DNA of 64,000 bases from Galeruca laticollis (lineage: Eukaryota; Arthropoda; Insecta; Coleoptera; Chrysomelidae), in the NCBI GenBank assembly GCA_963921935.1, contig OY998175.1, positions 264,981,709 through 265,045,708 on the forward strand. The letters run 5' to 3'. Under the pieces are notes generated by a model. The model was not told where the DNA came from. It saw nothing but the letters and a program-made list of their open reading frames with translations, and ran no database searches. The translations under genes and the position numbers were made by a program. This document shows, piece by piece, positions 57,421-64,000 of the stretch; position 1 is the first letter of the stretch, and the number at the start of each line of letters is the position of its first letter.

Positions 57421-59631
57421 AAATTTTCTTTACCTTTTCAATCCTTACATTATACACCAACTTATAGTAATAATTTCCAAGCTTCTTAAAGTACCGTATT
57501 TTCTGTAAAAAAGATACCTTATTTTTTGAGACAATGATAGTCGAGAAGTAAAACACAAATTGTGAAGCAGATAATGTGATTTATTAGATAACTTTAGTCT
57601 TTTTGAAATTTTCATAATTAATCAAAACCATTCACTTTTAAAACTATTAATTAATTGGGAAAAATTGAATTCCCGTTTTTAGATACATAATTGAATTATG
57701 CAAATGTTGACACTCATACAATAAGCTATGTTTCTGGTTTAGTACAACTTTCAATTGTGATGAATGTAAGGATACGTTGCAGAGAAATATTTTAGATGTT
57801 CACTCCCTTCCTTCACTTCCTTACCACTTTTAGTTTATGTAGAAAATATGACAGAAAAAATTAACACTTTGCAAAAGGTCATATAAATTCTGATTGGTTC
57901 GCCTGTCGGGAAATTAAATCATACGCATTTCATAAACTCATAAAAGTTTGTGTTCTCTTATTAATTAAAAAATATAATGATGGTAAAAGGACTAACAAAC
58001 AAAAATATTTTTAGTAAGTTTAAACATACTACTCTTAATTTATGTTTTGTTTCAGACCTGTTGCTATCTTCACGGATATGGAGAATCTAGTTGTTAACTC
58101 CTTTATATCAAAATATTCGTTATTTTCGTTGCCATTAATTCTAAAATAACCTAATGTGCAATTTGATGTGATATTTTATACATTTTCTAAAATATAGCGT
58201 AATGTAATTTTAGTAGAAATATGTAATTTTGTGATTAATAATTTTTTTCTATTATGTGCAGGTTAATAAAAAAATTTAATAATTGCTGATTTCTTATTAT
58301 TCTAAATTATTCGTCTCAAAATTGTTTATTATAATTATTTCAATACAAAAAATCATTTTCTTGAATGAAATAATTATGTAAGAAACAATTTTAAGGCAAA
58401 CTGTAAAATTTATCTACCCATAATCCAAAGTACCAAATTTAAATGTCCCGCCTGTAAGAATCAGTTATGCTACCCGCAAGGGGTGTTCTCAGATCGACGC
58501 GGTACCAGCTGTTTATACGGGAACAAATACTCTCTTATTACTTTCTGTATGTGACTGACCTAAACTTCCAAGCTGTTGTACGGGATCTTCACTAGAATGC
58601 ATCTGCAAGATATTACACTTTGGAAAGCAATTCAAGTGCAGGTGGTCTTCGTCCTTGTTCTGTCAAAAGATAGTCCATGTTTTCTTGCATTTATCTTCCG
58701 ACCTGTTTACTCCTTATGTGATTTCTTCCCAAGGATATAATTTTCGATTTTGGCTGTAATAATCTCGACGCTTCGGGTCCCAAAGTAGTTCATATGTGCG
58801 ATAAATTCCTTTAAACTTTATATATATTCATCATTCCACTACATGATATTATTTGATCAATATTTTCATAAGAATAATATTCTTCAACACTGACTGCACA
58901 AAAGAATATATTTATGCGAATATGCAACGACTTTTTGTGTCAACAACATCCCGTCCAGACTGTGACTGTCTAGTATCGTATCTATTGTTTGATGTGTCGG
59001 CGAAAATCCGAAAATAACCAATCAACTCCGTTGCGTTTCTTTTCATCACATTTGATATGTCCCTATGCAACAGTTTCCTGTATCCACTGATACAATCCGT
59101 GATTTTGCAACAAGTTTCGGTCTGGGATTCTGTATCATAGTGACCCTTCTGCGCATGTGAATGACATACTTTTCAACAAGATTTTGACATTTTTATTAAA
59201 ATGGTAATGAGTACGCTGTAACTGTTGATGTCCAATATTTATATGAGGATGTGTGTTATCGTAAATAACTACTGCTTTCTATCCGTTCATTACTTGTCCC
59301 CCATAATTTGAATCTGCACTAGACGATAACGCTATTGTATTCATTTCACAAGAAACGACCAACATCAGCATTTTGATACTCTTTGTCAAACCTTTCTTGT
59401 CAGAGCGTAGATTATATGAAATTATCATTTTTATTGGGAAGCAATTTTTTTCAAAGTAGAACAAAAAACATTTGAAAGCATCGATAACGGTACAGCAAAT
59501 ATTTTGCTGACCTATGCCTCAAAATCGATCCCTACAGATTTTTCATATATATTTTACACAGTAAGCAAATATACGTAAACAACCAACTGACAATAAAAAC
59601 GTTATTTATTTTAGTTATTTGTAAAACAAGG
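57421..59631. other. Long AT-rich spacer, no gene seen
   Basis: No coding signature, repeats or element ends recognised. Short frames lack motifs. Confidence 0.4.
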
Positions 59632-59730
59632 GTCACAATGACTCGTGTTGTAGTATGAGTGAAGTTTGCGCAACGAACCGCGAGGCGGTGAGTTGCGCAA
59701 ATCACAAATACTACCTGAAGTCATTGTGAC
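59632..59730. repeat. Strong imperfect palindrome (foldback/MITE-like)
   Basis: GTCACAATGACT...GTAGTAT...TTTGCGCAAC pairs with GTTGCGCAAA...ATACTAC...AGTCATTGTGAC around a 15-17 nt GC-rich loop (GAACCGCGAGGCGGTGA). Partial pairing extends outward (AAAACAAG / CAAGTTTTT). No flanking duplication was established. Confidence 0.75.
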
Positions 59731-60339
59731 ACAAGTTTTTCACGATATTTTTTCATAATTCGCATTTGTTTAATTTTTTATATGAAATAGAATTATACAA
59801 TCTCTGTTTTTAAACTATGAGGAGTGGTTCGAATTTAAGTTGGCAATTCTGTATATTCCTGAGTGGTCAGATCACAGATGGTTTTATTCAGCACTTCCGA
59901 TTTTTGACATATAACTATCGAATAAAGGTGTAAATTGTAAACCAATTTTCAATTAAACAAACCAAGGACGATTATTTGTTTAAAAAGAGCTCTTTCGTAT
60001 ATGCTTGCGATCTATTTATATTATAGGACGAACCGAATCATTTCCATATTACATCTTCACATAGATATCTGGTAATTTATGCCAAAAATCGAAAGTTATG
60101 TATACATATATACATCCTATACAATATAAAAATAAACAATTGACAAATCATTGATGAATAAACGTTAGCGTACTTTATTTATTAATATTTTTAATATATA
60201 ATTCATTCAAATTTACGATTAAGACCATTTAGTATAATAATTTGCTAGCTAGATTATAATTTGTATCAAGATTAAAGTCAAATGTGGAAAAAATACATAC
60301 TACATATAATAACCAATTGTACGACACTAAAAACTACAA
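59731..60339. other. Spacer, no gene seen
   Basis: Anonymous AT-rich DNA up to the start of the third family-2 PLE. Confidence 0.4.
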
Positions 60340-62945
60340 AACATTTGGTTCATCCCAGAATGCCTTAGAAAAGAGGTAATACCAAATCTTATAAATATAA
60401 AATGCCATACTAAAACAACTCAAGCACAAAAAGCTATAAAATGTGCTCAACGAGTATTGCTTAAAGAAGTTTGTAAAAAATGGTTTGAAATAAGGGATTC
60501 ATTAGACAACTACATAAAAGTTGTACATTCTGAACTCACGTTACCAGTATAATTTGACTGATTAGGGGAATGAGAAAAAGTGTCAGCACGATGAAACACA
60601 AGTAATTTAAGAAACAAGAACCAAAACTACAGAAACTTGAATATACACAACGTAAAATTCAACACTCTAAACATCATGAAACTGTTAGTACTTACATACC
60701 AACACACTCTGCATCACGATTTGAAAACCATTCAGGCACTAATTATACAGATTATGAAATAGAATTTTTAAATAAAGGTTTAAAGTACAGCATACCACCA
60801 AAATTTACGAATAATATTAAACAAATAATAGCTACAGAATCAGAAATAGCTTAAAAATCTAATTCAAATAATTTTCTTCAATTTAATCAAAAGTATTGAA
60901 CCGTCAAAGATTAAACGTCAAACAAAAAATTACATTACAGTTATAAATTCAATCAAAAAGAAAGTAGAAAATAACCCAACAATTACAAAATCTGACAAGG
61001 GGAACGCCACTGTCATATTGACAACTGAAGATTATAATTCAAAAATAAATAACTTTCTAAAATCTAGCGATGCACAAGTTCTTAGAGCAGACCCAACAAA
61101 AAAGTTTTTTAATAATGTAAGAGATATAATAATTCAAATTATCTTTTAAGTGATTACGAAAAGAAGTCCATCGTTAATAAAAATCCTCATTCTCCACAAT
61201 TATATGGAACCGTTAAATTACATAAAATAACGAAACCAATTCGACCTGTAGATTATTATGTTAATACTCCTATTAATATATTAGCAAAAAAATTAATATT
61301 GTACTAAATAGTTACGGATATACATCTAAATACTCCATTACAAATTCAATAGAACTAATCAAAGAATTAGAAGGAATCAACTTGCAAGATAACTCTAATT
61401 TCATTTCATTTGATGTTACCAATATGTTCAATAAAATTCCTCCCAAAGATTGTCTAACACTTGTAAGAAAATTACTGGAAGATAAAAATAATAATCCAGG
61501 AATAATATCAGATATACTTAATTTATTTGATGTATGTATTATTCAGAATTATTTCACTTTTGACAATAAGATATATATTCAAAATGAAGGTCTACCAATA
61601 TGAAGCCCTATATCACCAGTTTTGGCAAACATTTATAAGGCTAGTTTAGAAAAAACATATATGAAAGTGATATTAGTTTGTTTTATAGGTAGTGAACGAC
61701 AATTAGACACTTTTCAACCATAATAATAATTTAAACCAAAAAATTAAATTTACATAAGAAGTTGAGGAAAATAACTCTATCGATTTTTTTGATTTCACAT
61801 ATCAAAAAATTAATAATGTACTTGATTCAATTTACAGAAAGCCAACACACACTGATATAACTATTACATATAATTCCAATCATCTCGTGTCACATAAATT
61901 AGCAGCATATACATCAATGATACATAGAGCTTTTTCAGTTCCTATGAATAAAAAATGTAATTTTAATAGAGAAATTATTACAATTAAATAAATCGGAACA
62001 TTCAACGGTTATCCATTACATATGATAGATAAATAAATTAATAAAATAGAGAAAAAACTAACATTACAATTAATATTTCCTGAACAATTAACCGAATCCA
62101 GAAATTAAAAAACCATCACATATGCAGGTAATATTTCTAATAAAATTTCAATGAGAATATTTTTAGCTACAAATACAACAATTTCTTTTGAAACATAAAT
62201 TGATGTGAGTAGAAAATTGTAGAATGTAACAACAAAAATATCTCTATCAAAGAAGTTTGGTATATATAAACTTAAATGTCCAGAATGTAATGCCGTCTAT
62301 TTGAGGCAAACCCTCAGAAATTTTGAAATCAGATACAGTAAACTCTAACGAGCATACAAATTAAAACAACCAGATAAATCCCACTACGCAAAACATCCAC
62401 TTGACACCAAACATTCATTGACACCTGACACAGAACTAGAAACAAGAACTGGATGTCCTTGAAGAATTAGAAATTAAGACACTTGAGAAACCCACAATAT
62501 CAGGTTGTAGATGAATAGACAAATCTGGGGAGTTCTCCATTTTTAAACTGTCTTCTTAAGTGATAATTGTGAAGATCAGCAGATAGAGTGTTCCTGGTTA
62601 TCTATATCATTGCACAGTTATACTGATCTTTATTGGGAAAAATATATCCAGGATATCCCTATAGGGCTAATAATATCTAACCTTCAATATTTGTAATATT
62701 ATATTTCTTCTTTTTACTATTGACATATATTAAATCAATCACAAGTTAGGAGGTCACTTCTTGGTCTAGCCAAAAATAATTATTAAACATCAGGTAGGCA
62801 TCAAATGAAATGTAACTTCTCTTATTCTGACGATGATACTTAATATCGAAACAATTGTCAAATTTCTTAGGATTTTCAGAAATTTTTCAATATATTGTGG
62901 AATTATCTACAAACAGTAAGTTCCATTTAAAACAGGAATACTAAA
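60340..62945 (+). pseudogene. PLE family 2, third copy (single, plus strand)
   Basis: Collinear with the plus copy at 26.8-29 kb but longer at the 5' side: 60345-60550 adds an N-terminal segment (ECLRKEVIPNL, KCAQRVLLKEVCKKW) absent from the inverted pair. It then reads SASRFENHSGTNYTD (60705), PHSPQLYGTVKLHKITKPIRPV (61185-61250), FISFDVTNMFNKIPPKDCL (61395-61450), the NEGLP segment (61590) and KLKCPECNAVYL (62270) of the GIY-YIG domain. Stops and indels are frequent throughout, and the catalytic YVDD region is deleted near 61670. The 3' UTR matches to about 62945. No inverted partner. Confidence 0.85.
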
Positions 62946-62956
62946 GAAGTGTTCAT

Positions 62957-63002
62957 AGAGACTTCATTGTGACACTGTATGCAATGTTATAATGAAGTCT
63001 CT
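62957..63002. repeat. Perfect 12-bp inverted repeat
   Basis: AGAGACTTCATT (62957-62968) and AATGAAGTCTCT (62991-63002) with a 22-nt loop, right at the end of the third PLE copy. Confidence 0.7.
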
Positions 63003-63775
63003 TCTATAAGCGAATCATGAAAAATATATAATTACATATATGGGACGTATATTGTAACTATTTTATTCATATTTATAATTGAATATTTATAGAAATTTCT
63101 CAATTGATTTGTTGATTGTGATATCAGAAATGATAGTATGTGTTCCTTCAGTAAAAGGACATTCCCGGAGTTCAATGCTTGTTGGCCACAGCATAATGCC
63201 ACGGCCAATAACTTACTGTGTCAAAAGGAAGGGTATACTTTTACACTAGATACACAATGTATTATTCTTTCAATTTCTGTCGAATAATTGTATGCTGCAA
63301 ATAATAGGCTATTTGACTCATTAAAATCTAATAAAAAAATGTTTAAATCATAAAATAGATGTTCAAAGGGGGCAAGTTTCGTTTAGCCGAAATCTGTTAA
63401 AGAAGACAAAAAAATTGTTATTTAGATACCTCAGGGAGTATATTACTGAAAAACATTTGCCGCGGAAAATGCGCTGTTGCCATTTTTTGAATGCGGTTTA
63501 GAAGTAACTAAATGAGATAGATGAAAAATTTGTGTTATTTTATATTGTAGACTTATTTTTAGGCACCGATACGAAAATGAAAATCCGCGGAAATGCGTTG
63601 TTTTACCACTATGCAGCGATCCTCTTCCCGATCTTTAACACAGATCAATGAATGATATCTATTCTTATCAACTTAATATCGCTAAGGTTAATAAATGCGA
63701 AAATTTAAAAAAAATTGTTAATAAAGAATAAAAACGTCAATCCCGATAGAGCATAAAAGGTAGGTATTCATACAT
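63003..63775. other. Region upstream of the right-edge gene, with duplicated CCGCGGAAA motif
   Basis: No coding sequence. The motif CCGCGGAAAATGCGCTGTT at 63460 recurs as CCGCGGAAATGCGTTGTT at 63585, 125 bp apart. This is notable in AT-rich surroundings. Confidence 0.5.
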
Positions 63776-63778
63776 TGT

Positions 63779-63813
63779 ACATATATGTGAATTTAATATT
63801 CTATATTCAGTTG
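63779..63813 (+). promoter_or_regulatory. Core promoter: TATA box and arthropod initiator
   Basis: CATATATG at 63779-63786 is followed by TTCAGTT at 63806-63812. With the initiator A (63809) as +1, the TATA box lies at about -30 to -23, the standard spacing. It predicts a 5' UTR of about 46 nt before the ATG at 63855. Confidence 0.55.
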
Positions 63814-63854
63814 AGTTTCATTTCGTTCATATTACATTCATATTATTTACAAAA

Positions 63855-64000
63855 ATGTCGACTCAATTTGTAGAAATGGCTCTTCCTCGTTCGTGTCAAG
63901 AATCTTATGAATTCGGTCTTCTACACGGTTTGTTGCCTAAACGCCCTTTATATAAAACCATATGTAAAGGGCATGGTAACAAACCTGATATTTTTCCTAA
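63855..64000 (+). CDS. Hypothetical protein, 5' part only (runs off window)
   Basis: ATG at 63855 in the context ACAAAAATGTC (A at -3, good insect start context). The frame is open for all 48 codons to the window end. The sequence begins MSTQFVEMALPRSCQES and continues GLLPKRPLYKTICKGHGN. It is balanced in composition, unlike chance AT-rich frames, and preceded by a TATA/initiator pair. No domain can be recognised from so short a piece. It could be a host gene or a TE ORF. Confidence 0.5.
   Translation, partial: MSTQFVEMALPRSCQESYEFGLLHGLLPKRPLYKTICKGHGNKPDIFP

Overview
This is an AT-rich eukaryotic window that is almost entirely transposable-element (TE) derived, most likely from an arthropod, probably an insect. 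The reasoning rests on the mix of elements: non-LTR retrotransposons with APE endonucleases, Penelope-like elements (PLEs) with GIY-YIG endonucleases, Ty3/gypsy, errantivirus-like and BEL/Pao LTR elements, mariner and piggyBac remnants, a tRNA-derived SINE, TATA-plus-TCAGT promoter architecture and GT-AG introns. Nothing looks bacterial, and I see no operons, CRISPR arrays or rRNA genes. The species cannot be named from the sequence.

Layout: 1-3.8 kb is a decayed LINE with an L1-like ORF1, an APE endonuclease and a reverse transcriptase (RT), ending in (TA)n. 4.6-8.9 kb is a large inverted repeat made of two head-to-head PLE copies (family 1). 9.2-11.15 kb is a badly decayed minus-strand TE-type ORF. 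12.1-16.3 kb is a minus-strand Ty3/gypsy element with both LTRs. It has lost protease and RT, has a duplicated zinc-knuckle segment, and carries a macro (ADP-ribose-binding) domain fused behind the integrase. 17.3-18.4 kb is a LINE fragment followed by a heptad-repeat coding remnant. 18.9-21.3 kb is a minus-strand RTE-like LINE. 21.6-22.5 kb is a six-unit satellite of about 170 bp. 24.2-29.0 kb is a second inverted PLE pair (family 2).

29.6-39.2 kb is a composite DNA transposon bounded by short inverted termini (CCCAG...) and arrays of GGATGTCCAT-type repeats. It encodes a transposase-like protein and a separate spliced DUF4806 gene. A tRNA-SINE (10-bp target-site duplication) and a 3.9-kb LINE have inserted into the transposase. 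40.1-41.4 kb is a nearly full-length mariner. 42.5-48.9 kb is an errantivirus-like provirus with an env-like region, deleted for most of pol and interrupted by a palindromic PLE derivative with a perfect 12-bp duplication. A second, smaller PLE palindrome with its own 12-bp duplication sits at its 3' LTR. 49.1-52.2 kb is a BEL/Pao 5' fragment. 52.5-53.2 kb is a piggyBac C-terminal remnant. 53.2-60.3 kb is sparse: tandem repeats, a CRE-like cluster, a possible THAP exon and a strong hairpin. 60.3-62.9 kb is a third family-2 PLE. At the right edge (63.78-64.0 kb) a TATA/initiator promoter precedes an intact reading frame that runs off the window, and is the best candidate for a live gene.

No gene set here works together as a host pathway. 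The interest is in element architecture: the gypsy macro domain, the two-gene transposon with DUF4806, and the recurrent palindromic organisation of PLE insertions. Nearly every TE ORF is broken, so the window reads as nested, mostly dead heterochromatin-like sequence.
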